A stretch of DNA of 64,000 nt from Aptenodytes patagonicus (taxonomy: Eukaryota > Chordata > Aves > Sphenisciformes > Spheniscidae). The notes below the pieces were generated by a model that was given only the letters and a program-made list of their open reading frames with translations, was not told the origin of the DNA and did not search any database. The stretch's first letter is position 1, and each line of letters begins with the position of its first letter. This document shows positions 11,879 through 26,800 of the stretch, piece after piece. The stretch lies in the NCBI RefSeq assembly GCF_965638725.1, contig NC_134958.1, positions 13,705,464 to 13,769,463 on the forward strand, in the 5' to 3' direction. Position numbers and translations under genes: made by a program.

Positions 11879-14800
11879 GTAAGCTCAGTTTGCAAACATG
11901 CCATGCCCTCAATGTAAATGATACATGCCATTAACTCTGCAGCTCTGCGAGACCTTATGGCTTTCCTTGCATCCTTTCTGAGAGAAGAGGGACTTGGGGG
12001 CCTTGGGCAGATGGGGCAGCAAAGCTAAGCAAACTGTTTAAATTATGTAAACGTTATTTACACAAAGGGTCGTAAAAGTACTTACAAGGGTTTTTCCTGT
12101 TTTAATAAACCTGCCCTGAATGTGGGTGCAGTCTTGTGCGCTGAGACTCCTAAGAATTCATCTGGGGGTAAAAAGGCCACAAAGACTCATGCGTATAATA
12201 TCATTATTCAGGGCTTTTTAAAATATTACTTATAAAATTGCCTCAATATTTAGAAAGGCAAGCGGCCTTGATTAATTCATTGGCTTTTCAGTAAGTAATT
12301 TTTACTGAGAGTCGTATTTTAAAACACACCACTGGGTATATTTTCTTTCCTTAAAACTGAATAGTTCATTGAAAACCTTTTCAATTAAAGGAGAACTGGG
12401 GAGAGGAGGAATCTGTAGAATAAAGAATACAGTTCTTGAGTGACTAGAGAATAAAAATATTGGGGGTAAGCTATCCTAAAGAAACAAAGTGAAAGGAAAT
12501 TTTTTTTTCAACTGTCTCGTTCCCTGCCCCCCCCCCAAAAAAAAGGGGGGGGGGGCAGTCATTTATGCATGGCAGAAGAAACAAGCTTGAATTTTGCACA
12601 AATATGATGTGTTAGGCGAAGAAGCATCCCTTCTGCGAACATGCACTTCCAGGGCTGGATGCTCAGCTGTGCTAAATCAGATGGAGCCATCTCAGTGTGT
12701 GCCACTGAGAGCTGCAGCCGCGTGGCCAAGAGGGAATCCTGCTTCAGGGATGTGTCCTCGGCAAAAACAAGGCGCTCGAAGCCCTTGGCCCCATGCAGAT
12801 CTGTGGGTCGGGCTTCGCGGCACTTTCAGGTTCTCTGCTGTATGTCAGGGCCACTGCAGCAAAAGTCGTCTAAATAAAATTGAATTTTGAATACATAACA
12901 TAGGAGAATGCTTCTCAGGACTGACATAGTATGTAACAAATAATAGAGACACAAAAAGCAGTCTGATTATTGGTTAATTAAAGTAACTAAATAATTAAAG
13001 TTTGTGTAACATAGGCCTCTGTTTTCAATAGTTTCAGTTTACAAAGAGCAAATTTACAAAGAGCAACGCTATTTGAAGGATTCTGCAGCACAACTAACTG
13101 ATGTGCGTGGAGGTCTATGCTTTTTATCCCTGCAAAAAAATGATGACAGACCGTTTTAAAAAAAATTCTCATTGAGGCAGAGGGAGGGATAACCTGTGTT
13201 AAAATTTCCACAGATGTCAAACCGAAGCATAACTGATGGTGGCTAATAGCCTTGTTTACCCTGGGGACGCCGCTACTTTGGACTGTCAGATTAGAACTGC
13301 TACCAACCTACTCGTCAGACAGCTTTCATTACTTGCTAATGCCTGCATTATTTGAGGTGCTTGTAGTTATTTGTAGGGAAGGTAAATTGTGTCATTAATA
13401 CCTCCGATTTACAGCACAGATCATCTAGTATTTTAGCTGTAGTGTTATATTGGCTGTACTTTTTAGTGGGAGGCATTACTGTTTAAAAAAGCAAATAAGA
13501 AGAAACTATATACTATTTAAGCAATCAATTCCTAATAAGTATTAGAGATGTCAAGTGAACGGCGTATCAGACTTTATGACTTTATGCCAATTACGCCATA
13601 AACACTGGCTGTTTGGATGTAATCCAATTAGTCAGTAGGCAGCTCCTGATGGTCACCTCTGTGCCTTGTTATTGTGTTCCTTCATGCAGCTAAGCACAGC
13701 CTTCAATAGCTAATTGCACCTGTTGCACAGAAAACTAGGACTATTTGGATGAGAAACATGATCTTATAAACAGGTTAATGCTGTGTAATGAACTATCACC
13801 CTGCAGTGTAGTGGAAATAAATGTGAAAAAATTAAGGTAGAAACCCCAGGGTATTGTGCGGTCTCCTGAAGCTGTTTAGTGTTAGAGTTAAATTTCCCAC
13901 CTGTTTGTATAATACTTTGTGTCGAGCTATGTAATAATCCCTAGCAAAATGAGAATCAACTTACTGTGCCTTCTGAGCTGACTGGTTTTCAATGGTCTCT
14001 ATAGTTACACACTTTCGTGGTTACAAACAGCGTAAACCGCTGCATCCCATAAGGGAGGGATGGGAGGGAAGGAAGAAATCCATTAACATTTTGGCCACTG
14101 TTTGGAACCCTGTCTTCCACCAGTACACGATAAAGTTAAGAAATACATTGAAATTCTTCACTCTGTGTTAAAAGAGGATATCTTCAATATTTAAGCAAGT
14201 AGAATAAATGAGAAGTTGTTTATATATGTCCATTTTGTTTTATGACACAGCATGAAAAAGCAACCGAAGGAAAGGCCAGCACCTGAAGATTTAATGGTAA
14301 GTGAAAGTTCAGAGCCCCTCAGTATGTATTTGTCTGTGAATACTTTTTATTCATGTATATAGAAGTGTATCCATTTTTTTAATGTATTTTTCAGTATGTA
14401 CAAATTCAAATCTAAACTCTTTCTGGCTTGTGCAGCAATCACATTTACAGAGAGCACACAAACCAAAGGTGGAATTATGATTCCACTGAAGTTAATGGGT
14501 ATTTTGCTGTTACCTTCATTGTGGCCAAAGCTTCACTTGTGATTTGGGGAGTTAATACAGAACTTTCACAGCCAGTATCAAGTTTCAATCAAAACCATTT
14601 TGATGCTTAATACACATTTTCTTCAGTTAGTATGTCCAGGGATCACAGCTTAATGTAGGTCACTCTTTGTCGTCATTTGCCAGTCTTAACCTTTCAAAAT
14701 CTGAAGACTGAAAACAGAGGATATGGTCAAAATAGTGTATTTTTAATGAAATGCAGGAGCTACTGTTTTCACTTATATTCATGTAAAATGAAATTAGATT

Positions 14801-17800
14801 GGCTACAGAAGATTGAGGTAATACGTAGCTTTGGTTTGTCCTTAGAAGGGCTCTGAGTGTTGGAATCTGAGCTCAGAGACCACTTCTTTTGCTTGCAATT
14901 GTCATTTTTTCAGTAAGGCAATAACAGGGTACCTGCCCTCAAGCTGGTCCCTTGTGGCTGTGCATTTAGTACAGAGTGCTGTTTTCACTGGTTTTAGGCA
15001 GCTGGAAAAATACTATATCAAACAATTATTACAAATATTTACAGTAAACTTGTATTGTAGATAAGAGTTGTAGTACCCTCTGACTCACATCAAATATCTT
15101 TTGATTTTTAAATGTTTCATTACTTTTGTTTATATGCTATGTTTCCTGTAACTTGGAGGTTTATGTAAAATCGTCATAATTTATTTTCTGTGCATTAAAT
15201 ATCTAGGAATAATTCTAGCAGATTTGAACAAGATAAGGACACGTTTGCATCATTTAATTTCTTGCTTACATGCTGCGAACTGCAAGTAGAATAAACAAGT
15301 GTTTCTATTGCAGCTGTTCTCTAGTTAAAGGCTAATCTCTGAAGATGTCCTGGGGCAGATATCTCACAATCCAGACTAGTCTCAATTTAGATCCTGGTTA
15401 GTAAAGTGTTTAACTGTGAATCTAATTTTAAGGATATTAACTTCAATAGATGTACCTTTGAAGTTAGGCACCTGCTTAAATACCTTGGTAAAATGAGGCC
15501 TTAAAGTTTTATCAGAGCCCCTCCACTTTGTGGTGTTCTGTGTCTCATATGAAAGGCTTACACTGCCTTATTTTGTCTTTTTTATTAACTTTTGATGGTT
15601 GGAAAATTCTTGCAGTTAGTCACATCTGAGAAAACTTGGAACAGGTTCTAGAGATGTAGACACATTTACCTTGTGCACTATTATGCTATGGCTGGATAGC
15701 TTAGCTATTAAAACAACGGAATAGGGTTTCATAAAACCTGTATCTGTTTGTAAATGCATGTTTCAGTGATGCAATAGGCCTGCTACTTATAAATAAAACA
15801 TCTGCAGATCGCACATACCCTCATAAGTATATATGTATGTTTGTAAGCAATAACACCACTCCAGGGTGTAGAGTCATAAAAATGAGGCCAAAGGGTGAGT
15901 GCCTGCAGTACTAGGGAAGTGCACAGATTTATCTTTACAACTACATGCCCTAGAGTGTGCTAGTCCCCCTTTAAGGAGGTATTTTGTAAAATAATTTTAA
16001 AATTATAGCAGCTCAGGAAAAAGAAAAAAAAAAAGCCTTCCTACTTTTTAAACAAAATCTTTTGTTTAATGCATTTTTCCCCTCATGCTACTTTCTATTC
16101 AATTATAAATGAACTTGCAACAATAAGTACTAAAGCATGGAGTAGACTGCTGCTGAAATAAAGTAGTGACCCAGTCCTTGCCTGCTATGTGGCTGACCCT
16201 CATAAGCTGCCCTAAATTCCTTCCTCCGGCCTGATGGGCTCAGAGCACCCTGTGTTTTTCTGTAACAGACTCACCGTTAGCTCAGTAGTTGCTCGCCAGT
16301 CAAGCCCTTTACGTTCTTGCGCTTACCCCGTCTTGCCAAGAAGCACTTTATTTATTTATAAGACTCATATGCACATATACATTAGCATATATATGCACAC
16401 ACACATAATATATCTGTATGCACACAAGCACATCTGTATATACCTGTGTGTATATAAATTACCATACTTTGTTGGAAAACAGGGCCAGAACAAAAGCTGT
16501 TAAATATCCTCTGAATTCTAGAATTGCTGACCACAATATCGTTTCTCATTCCACATCACCCGTTTCTGAAACCTCTGTTGTAATTCTGATGGATATCTCC
16601 ATGTTAACTATCAGAGTGGGTAGAGTAATGCAGATACTATCAGTGAAATCCTGGACTTGTCAAGGTCAGCTCTCTTCAATGAGAGCAGGATTTCACCTTG
16701 TTCATTGGGTTTGGGTTTTTTTTTAATTTAGAAGTGTACTAGCAAGGATGAAAGGTGTAACACGTTAGCTTCAGACAAAACAGTGGAGTGCAGGCTTTCT
16801 CCCCTATGGACATTAACCGTACTGGAAGTCGCTATTTTGTAACCAATTTAGTATAATTAAAGACTGAAAGCAAAATGAAGAGAGCAGAACATCAATCTTT
16901 TTCTACTCTCCTGATAATCGGTGAATTGTTAAATGCATTTTAAGAGCCGACTAACAATACCTGGAGTGCCAGATTGGCAACTCCAGTGAAGTCACGGGGT
17001 TACATCAGGGATGGATTTACCCTGTCTATCATGTTAGGAAGCCCTTTTTTATAAAAGTCACTATGCACATTTTGTCAGAAAATAGGGCCAAAGCCAAGGC
17101 TGTAAGAAATTCCTGGATAAAATCAGACTTTCTAGTACCATAGATATTCTTGTGCAAGCGAACACCAAATTTCTGTAACAGCTGGCATGAATCAGGTTCC
17201 TGTATTTACACTCGGTCCCTACGCCCTTTCTTTCATATACCCATCCACAAAACAAGATATGACATCAGTTTCTCTGTGTATACATAACCAACGATTTAAT
17301 TGTTTCAAAGTGTTTCAAATTAACAGACTTGTTCCACAGGAGTGAAAAAAAAGTAATTTCACCAAGCAATGGGAAAATTGTCCATCCAGGGAAAGGAACA
17401 ATCTTTATAATTCACCAGCGGTTATTCTGAACCTCGTGCTTACAGTGTCTGCTCTTTTGTCTCCAGTTTGTTCCCTCTTAAGAAGAGAAAGGCATACAGT
17501 CAATTAAATTGAACGTACTCTGCTTCATCACCAGGGAAGACTGCACAACATCTTAGCATATTCCTCTGTCTCTCTTCTCTCCCCTTCCAACAAGAAAAGG
17601 AAAAACTCAACAAGTCTTCTCTATAAAGATTCCCCCACCCCCCCACCCCCGAGCTTCCTGTTTTCATTTAAAACGTGGAGTTTTCTGGCATCACAAGCCT
17701 GGCTCCCAGGGAAATGCAGACATACGTGTATATTTAGCGCGTGTGATGTGGTGGTACGGGTAAGGTTTAAACTCCCACTTGTGCCGTGTGTGTGGGTAGG

Positions 17801-20800
17801 CATCCACGGGCTGGTTTGGCTCAGGAAGCTGTAGATCTGACTGTATTTACGGTATTTTTCAGAAGCTTTCCATTCTAAGCTCTATTTAATGGAATCTATG
17901 CATAGTAAGTAATCAGGTCAGAGAGAAGCAACATCCCCTGTTTGAGATCAATCGCTGGCTAATACTTTATCTAGGCCACTTTATTATCTCATGCTGATTC
18001 CATTCCCATTCTCCTCCTCCTTTGTAGCATGCACTTCAGCTGTGGTAAAAGTACGTATCGCATACATATTAAAAACATATACCCATTCTATCTGTATGTA
18101 AATGTGTGAGACACAGCTGGATATTGCAGGAGTTTGATTTACTAATAGTTATTATCTGTTCTAGCTGTTCAGAGGCAAAGAGAGTTTCAGAAAACAAGCT
18201 AGCGCAGAAATTGCCTTTATGATATCACTATCCTGCTTTGGTAATTGTTTAAAATCTCTTCTTTAGCTGGAAGCTTGGCCTTTTATTTTGCAGATCGTAT
18301 GCGCTTTTCAGAAAGCCAGCAGAATTGTTGAAGTCTCTTGTTGAGTTTTTTGTTAGTACAGCATTGAACTCTACCATGCTACATATGGCTATTTGAACAA
18401 AAGCGATTTACTTAAAGAAATTGTATTTGAAATACCAAAAGCCAAGCATGTAGCAGTTATTCCTTTATGCTTTCCCATGGATGCATAAAAGTACAGTCTT
18501 TAGGATGCTGCTTGGATTTCTCAAGGAAAGTATTGGGCAGGGAGAGGCAATGCTTTTGGCCAAGCATGTAGTTGGCTTCTGCACTTGATTACTTTTGCAC
18601 AGATCTTCTAATTTTTGTTCAAGTCTCCAAATTTTAAACACTTCTAGCTTTTCTCCTTTTTTTAAATTTAAATTACTGATGCTTTTTATGTTGGTGTTTT
18701 ATTAATGTAGAAGATTGTATGATAAATTGTACATCATCTGTGTCAAAACCATTGACCTGCTGAAAAACATGTTGTTCTTTGGGTTTTTTATTTTAATGCC
18801 TAGTGCAATTTTGAAATTTCCTATTGCTATGCATTCAGCAATCCCCTGTCTCCACTTCAGGAATGGCGTTTAGACCAGGCACCCTGATCTCGTTAACTAC
18901 AATGGGCATTTCTTCAGATAGATTGTTTGTTTGTATATTTAAATGTGTTAAGATACATGTCACGATGTTATAGACTCTCAAAAATGGATTCTGGCTAGCT
19001 GTTCCCCCATCCCCAACAAGTATAGGAAATTAAAAAGGCAAAGCTTTTAAGTAGCTATATTTAAGTAGCTATATTCTAGAGGGGCTGGACAGTAGCACTT
19101 ACCAGGTAGAGCTAAACTTGTTTGCAGCTCGTTGTGTTAAACCATTGTTTGTAGCTCTTAGGAAATACTTTTATGGTTTAAACAAACAAATGGAGGATGA
19201 GCATAATCCTACCTGGATTTTCATATAAACCTTCAGAATAAAGCCAATAAAATACCGCCACTTACGTTTGTCAATAAGAGGGATTTCCCCCAGCAGCTAA
19301 TGTGGCTTTTGCATTATAGCAGTGGCATCACTGACTGAGTAGCTGAGATGGCTGTACAGGTTGGGTTTTTGATGGTGTTAACTTTTGAGAAAGACCAGAG
19401 GGCTGTCTGCACTTTGCTTTTCACAAACACATCCCGTAAATCTTTTGAAGAGAGCTTTACAGATAAATGTTTTCTGTCTGCATCTATCTAGATGTTTATG
19501 CATCATTGCTGGATCACAGTGAGCCAAGAATTTTCCCTCTTTGGCTACTTAGAAGCATGGGGGTTTTTTTCTCAAGCCAGTGCAGGATCTCCTGTCAGCA
19601 ATGATGTGTCCATCATAAAATTGTCTGTGCTTGAACCTGTGATGGATAGCTTTTTTGCAAACATTTAGACTCTCCTCTGTCACAATGATCCCAGTTATAC
19701 ACCCCATGGCAAGCAGAAATTCTGACAGATACCAAAACACATGCCAGATATGAAGGAAAGGGCTGTCTCCTGGTTTCCCAAGGAAAAAGTACAGAGCCAA
19801 GTATTTTAGCTGTTGTAAATATGATAAATATTAAACTGTATCTGCAATCTATCAATTCAGACATACAGTGGACAAGGAGTTCTGGATCAAATCCTGGATA
19901 CATTGGAGGCAATGTCGAAATTTATATTTTCATTGATGCTAGGATTTCACGCTAGGGCTCAGGATGCTCTTGTTACTGTGTGTTCATCATCCTCCTTGCT
20001 CAGGGTAGCTCAAGAGTTGGAGATAACAATATGTATTCTTTCAGGTGGCTGTGTTGCTCAGCTGAAATGGGGAAAGGTGGGTTATGGATCTTCCCCCCCC
20101 CCCCCCCGCCCCCTTTCCCTCTCTCTTTAAAAAAAAAAAAAAAAAAAAAAAAGCGGTGTCTGTCCTTAGGGGTATGATTTGCTCTTCTTTGTCACTTGAG
20201 AAATCAGCTATCGAAATGGAGAAATCCATTATATCGGTGTCACTAAATCCAGCAATTACAGAAGACTAAGATTGTGACAAGGTTAACTTGTGAGCGTTAG
20301 AGTTTTAAGGTGTTATATTAATTCACTGACTTCTGCAGTCCCATTGCTCATATGACCACTGACTTTTTACAGAAAGTGTGGACATCTGACTTTATCTTTC
20401 TAACATGCCCTAAAGCCGCACAATATACTAGCACTTTCCGGTGAAATGTGAAAAGAAATAACTTGAATTGGCTCAAAGAAGTATTGAAAATCTAAGGAAA
20501 TTGGACAAAACCAAATTGACAATGGCTTAGAATGATACAGTTAATATTTTTGGTTACTTGAGTCTCCTGGGCTTTGCAGTTTAATTTGAGCAAATGTTTC
20601 ATTTGGCACTTCTGGTTGTTCTGTAGTTCTCCAGACACAGAGACAAATATTTACATCTCGCTCATTTTGGTAGCAGAACTGCAGATCTTTCAATTAAGAT
20701 AACACTGAGAAGTTGTGCATTTGTCTTGTTGATATTTTTATGTCAGCTGTCTTCCCTACATGTTTATTTAAAAAAAACCAAACCCAAATCTGTTAACAGT

Positions 20801-23800
20801 AACAAAATAAGAGCCATATCTTTCATTCCCAGAATATGGTCCTTCCTGTTCATCCCAAAGTCGTCAAGGAATTTGCTCTAATCGGCAACTATTGAAATCT
20901 ATGTACAATATGTATTTGTATGATAAAACTGGAATTTTAAATTGATTCAAATGCGCTGCATGGTTTGAAATTGCTGGCATTTGCGTAGTACCAGCTACTT
21001 GTGGGTCTGTATTCTGATTAGCACCTCAAGATGCTCCTGCAGTATTAAATAAGAGTAATAATTGCCTATGAATAAGCGGAGTATAAAGCAGGAGATACAG
21101 ATACGGCTTCTTAGTGACCTGTGTGCATTATGCCTCAAATCCCTTAATCAGATTTGTGCCGGTTGATTTTTGCATCTGTAGAAATTCAGCTGTAGGATCA
21201 GGGCCTAAAGTAGTAAAAAATCAATTAATACTACTTTCTAATTTGTGCGGTTGACAAAAACGCATATAAATAGGGGACATTTTTCTACTTAAGAGGGCCA
21301 CACTGAAAGATTTTTAATTGGATTTTCATTGTGATTGACAGCATTTGATTATGACAGTAACTTTATTTGGCTGGACTGTTATAGCCCTCTTGTTCAGGGT
21401 TTGGTTTTTTTTTCCCATCAAAGCTCTTTTTTATCCTCTGAATCCCCAGCGGAGCAGCAGTGCCTGTGAAAGAGCCTTTTAGCACCTTTGTTGCAGCCGT
21501 CCCTGGTGATGATTGGACCCAGCTGGTAGTAGATAAGAAAATGTGCCTTTCACAAAGAGGTTGCATCTCCCGTCTCCTCCGTTTCAATAATTCTAAGAGC
21601 CCCAGAAACCTGTTGAGGATTAGAAGTAGCTTTAGATGTGAAATGAGTGTTAAGTATTAGTAATCGGGAGATTAGGGCCCCGGGGACAATGGGAGATAAA
21701 CAACTGCAATTAAGGCAAATCTGCCAGAGTAAACAAAATTTAGCAGAAACAGATGCCCTAACCATTTTGGGGGATTGATTGGAGGGCACCGAGGAATCGA
21801 TTTTTGTCTTGTTTACACTTCCAAACCCCTGTGATAAACTGGGAGGCTAAATATTTCATACAGCCTGATTTTAGTTAATTTTTTTCCAGCTCCTCACAGT
21901 AGGTCTGCTCTCTTCTAACAGTGACCAGGCCCGAGTTTATTCAGCATTCACAGGGAGCAGCTAATTGTCTATGAAGGGCCCCTGTGTTTAAATGGGCTTG
22001 ACAGGAATTTAAATTTTGTTTCAATCAACCTCTGTGCTCACAGCCTGCTCCAGTTTCTAATTTTTAAATTAAACATGATTTTTTTTTTTTAAGCTGCGGC
22101 CTCTCCTCTGGAGCCGGCTGCTCGCGCTCCCACCCAAGGCAGCTGCCGCAGCACGGGAATGCGCAGGTTTATTAAGGCCATAATAGCAAAGCACGACGAG
22201 CCGCAGCCGTGGAAAAGTTCATTGTCCCATAAATGTGCATCTGCCTGTTCGGATTTAATGGGAGATGCTGGGGTAAATGCTCGGCTGGTGTAAATCGGGA
22301 CGGCTCCGCTGGCATCTGCCTGCACGGCTGGAGAGAGCCGGGGTTTCCACCAGGGAAAGGCTCCCGGTAGGGAACGGTGGCATTAAAATACAAGTCTGAG
22401 AATGGAAATGGTTTTCGTGGCCTCGGTCGTTTGTTCAGTGACCTTGTGAGAGATTCAAAGGAATGTTGGTTTTTTTTTTTTCCCAAGCCAACTAGTGGTG
22501 ATGTATTTTGCCGCCTTCTCTGTGTTTTCAGCAGGGCTCCACGCGTTTGTTCGGACGTCGTTTCATACCTCTGCTTTTTCTGCTCCTGAGACAGGGTGAT
22601 TTGACAGTATGTTCATGCTTGGTCATTTAATACTTGCTTTATTTAGTCTCTTTACTAAGCCTGGCAAACATGGGGATGTTATTTTGCACTAGGCGCAGAC
22701 GGTGTCTAGGCATGTAATGCAATATGATCGTACAGAGTACTTTTAAAAACAACTTGTTCATTTGCAGAAACTTCATCACGGAAATGCTAGTGAGGTGCGG
22801 GCTGTTTCATTCTCCCTTTTTGCTTTCAGCCAGATCATTTTCTGGGTTTTTTTTGGTTTTGTTCATTGTTGTTATTTGTGTGTGTGTGTGTGTGTGTGCG
22901 CGCACATGTGTGCATGCACACAGCATTTCCTTCTTCAAGGTTTGGGTGAAAAACATTTAGGACATTGTTTCAGTTTACTCAGCTTAGGGATTTTTTTTTT
23001 TTTCCTGTCAGTTGAAACCAGTTTCTCAAAACTTGGAGATGATAATTGTTTTTTCCACCCTTCTTTCCCAGTCCAGGGGAACGCTTAGACCCCATTTGAA
23101 GGAAATACTACATCAGCTTTTAATTTCAGACTAGATCTGTTTGGCATCAACAAGACCAATCCTGTGCTCACGGTGAGGCATGAGCTGAAGACACTTCTGC
23201 AGGTGCATCTACATTAACATTAGAGTTCAGGTCAGGTGTGCCTTTTCGATGTGAATCTCCTGCTCTTTCAGAGCTACCACTCTTTCATTCTCATCACAGA
23301 CAGGTCTTGAAGCTCATGAATTGAATCGATTTCAAACGAAAGCAAACCAGAAGATGTGCTCCAGGCACGCACCTAATGAGCTCCAGCTACTAACAGGTGC
23401 TGTGTCCGCAGACCAGACCGGAGCTGGTCAAAAGTAAAACCTCTTCCGTCCCTGAAACATTGCACCAACCGTTTCACTCTGCGGATCTGCTTCTGTTGTC
23501 GACAGCTTGCTAATGCTGACATACTCTATCAGCCTTGGGCCACTCTCTCTATTCCTCTTCTACGGCTCTTCTTAACCTCAGCGGCACTTGCAAAAGCATG
23601 CTCCAATTATATTTCGGTTGCCTTAGTTTTTTTTAAGAGTCATCACAAAAAAAAAGCCCTTTGCTGGGAGTTAGGGGAGTTAGCTCGTTTTGTTAGCTAA
23701 GCACCAAGAGGCATGCCAAGCACAGTTATCGGTTTAACAGCAAATATCAAAAGCAAAACTGCTGTGGAAAGAATGATCTGCAGATGGGCAAATAGACTCC

Positions 23801-26800
23801 TCTGTGCCACAGCCAAAACCAAAATTCTGTAGTAAATTTAAGACTAGTATATGCTACAGAAAGAGAACAGCAAAAATCAGACCCATCCACATACCCACCC
23901 ACGCACACCCTGGGGTCCTGCAGTAGGAGGGGATTGAGTTGTCTGAAGTCAGGTCCACGCTACGGAAGTCAGAGGAGCTACGCTGATTCCTGCTAATCTG
24001 ACCTGAAAAAAAAAATTCCCTCTTGACCCTGAGTCTGATGATGTTTTGCCAGCCTGGATACATCAATCAAGTGCACAAGGGGTCTCTGAGGACTGTTTCT
24101 AGGACCACCAGCACATCATTTGGCTATGGCCAATGTCTAAAGCTTCACAAGAAGGTTGAAAAAAGGATTTTAATCATAATGGAAAGATCTGTACTGCTGT
24201 TAAAAATGGAAATTCAGGTGTGATGTGTAGACAGTTCCTCTTCAGGTGAAGGTTTTCAGGTTTAAGTTAATCCGTTATTCCTCTTGGTCCATCCGTTATG
24301 CTTGGGGACTGCCGGTATTTAAAGACAAATTCTGTAAATTGCAGCAGAATTTTGGCGCCTCAACAAAACTACTAAACCAGCCAGAAATCACTTGCAATTA
24401 ACTTTATCATATAAAAAGTAAAAGTGCATTGGTAAAAGTTAATCTACAAATAGATAAATAATACGCAAAAACAAAAACCCACAAAAGGAATCCTTCTCAA
24501 AAAAAAAAAAAGATAAACAAGAAATATAGCTCCAAGACTTCACCGCTTAGTAGTGCTACCCATTTATCTTTGTTTGATACATTTTGTATCATCTTTTCAC
24601 TATCTTAAATACCATCAGAGGGATAAAATCATTAGTGTGCTAATCTAGATAGCCATAGTTCTAACACTGACCTAGGCTAATCTGCCTTTGCAATTTCAAG
24701 AACTATGTTTGACTCCTCTGAAAGTAACCTTAAATTGTAGTCTTGTAAGAATTCCAGAGCTGTATCCTTCACTCCTTCTCCTAATGAGGTTATGACCAAA
24801 TGCTCATTATAATTGCTTTAGACTCCTTTTAATTTTCAAGCTTATTAATCATAAGAAGAGTTATTTAAAATTGCATAAATTAATCTTAGATTAAAAGCCC
24901 ATCAAAGCCTCGAAACAATTAAGAATAAGTAGGATTTCCCTGGGGCAGCAAGTTTTATTTTAATAGTGTAGTCAGGTGGATATCAGAACATTGAAGTATG
25001 GTAGTGATTAATGTATGCAAAATTTAAATGAGAGTTTTTAAATGGCAAATCTAAATCACATATTGACCTAACTGTAGGCTTTAACTGCATTGTCTGTCAT
25101 ATATTTAAACTGTTTAGTAATCAACATTTTAATTACAGTGTATGTTAGGGAGGCCATGCAACAAACAAAACTCACCACTTCCCGACACTCTGCGTGGAAC
25201 TGTTTAGCAGGCTGGGGCTGTGCTGTTAGCTGCGCAGAATAAGGAATGAGGAAGGAGAGCAGAAACTTCAAGGAGACTAATGATACTTGATTTTGCTTAT
25301 GGATGTGTTCTTGTCCCTGCTTTATCTCCGCCCAGAAAATGCCACCGATCAATGCGGCTTTCTGGCCCTCTTTGCTACCCTCACCGTTCTCTAGGCAAAT
25401 CGGTCCTTCCTGCTCTCTGAGCTGGCAGAAGCTACAGGTGATGTCCTCATGGGGGTGGGAAATTCTGTGAAAACCTTACCTTCTGGATGCTTTTGTCTTC
25501 CGACACTTGGAGTCCCTGTGCCCTCAGCCTGCCTGTGCCACCCGCAGCTTTGCGGGCTCCTGCAGATCTATTGAAGCACTGTGTCGTTGGCCCCTGCTAT
25601 GGACAATTTCACTCTAGCAGCCAGCCGAGAACAGGCTCTCAGGGATGCTGAATTCCTTACCAAGCACAGCGAGAGGCAGTTCTTGCCCTGAATAGTCGCT
25701 ATTCTGAGAATAGGAACTGGGAGAGAGAACTGGGCCAGTAAACACTTGGTCCCAGATCAAACACAGCCATACAAGTACATAGGAAAAGCTGGTACTTTGG
25801 CTAAACTTGCTGTGATTTGACATATGCGGTCCCATCACTGCAGGTGCTGCATGGGAGAGACAAGAAGGCTTCATTTCTGGAGGAGAGTGTCTCTCAAAGC
25901 AAGGGTTGACCTTGCTGGAGCTTTGGGACACTGGGGGCATGCTTTCTAGACACGCATGCAAAGCTTCCCAGTCACTGCTGTTTCAAGTACTTCAGGCACT
26001 CACCCTTTTCTTTAAAGGGTTACCTCCCATGGTCAAAACACATCCTAAAATTGCAAAAGTAAAACGAGATGCAACAGCCAGATCATACTTAAATAGTGTC
26101 TTGCAAGCTCTCTTCACCCATGTATATATTCTGTGTCTCCATGGATCAGTGTGAGTGTCTGAAGCCTTCAGATTTTTTTTACCCCACTCAAGCCTTAGAA
26201 GCAAGTGATGGAGAGAAGCCTGCTGCATGGAGCAGCCCTGAGGAGGACTCTGACACCTTCTATGCCTGTGAATTAAGAATGTTTTGGGAGTCGGCAATAG
26301 AGTATTGGCCTGAGGATTCCTCGCTGCTATTCCTGGCTGTGGGAGCAGAAATCGGCCTTGTGGATAGCTAGCACAGATAATTAGAACAGCATTTAGTTTG
26401 GCTTGTCCTTGGAGGCAGGAGCTTTAGATGTAAAATCCTCCACTACTGGAGGCAGTGGTAGAGTGATGAAATCTTATACGTGCTGAGGTCACTAGAGGGG
26501 GATACAGGGTCAGTCTGGGGTATTTTGGGTTACTCAAGCACTTCATGTCTCCAGGTGTCCTGGGAAGATAGTCCAGCTCCGGAGCTGGGGTTTGTATTTG
26601 TTCTTTTGGAGGTTTGACTTGTGTTCGCATTAAACATGTGAATGGGCAAGAATTTCCTCTCAAGTATGTGCCCTCAGTTAGTTACAAGAGCTGTAAATAG
26701 CATAGACGCATCGGTAGCAGTCGGAGAACTAGCTGGGATGATAACTGTGGTGCGCTGTTTTACAGCCAAGTTCTTATTTTCCAAAATTGCAGGGCTTGTG

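Larger units (their letters stand above)
11879..14250 (+). other. MAP2K5: MAP2K5 intron
   Basis: GT...AG intron of about 2.37 kb between two recognised MEK5 exons. No coding exon or transposon is visible inside. It contains AT-rich, homeodomain-motif-rich blocks (about 12.0-12.4 and 13.2-13.8 kb) and a C10-A8-G11 tract at 12,527-12,555. Confidence 0.9.

Noticed and set aside
20093..20152. A24 run as a processed-pseudogene poly(A) tail
   Set aside because: No gene-like sequence precedes it; the preceding C15 and pyrimidine stretch indicates simple sequence.
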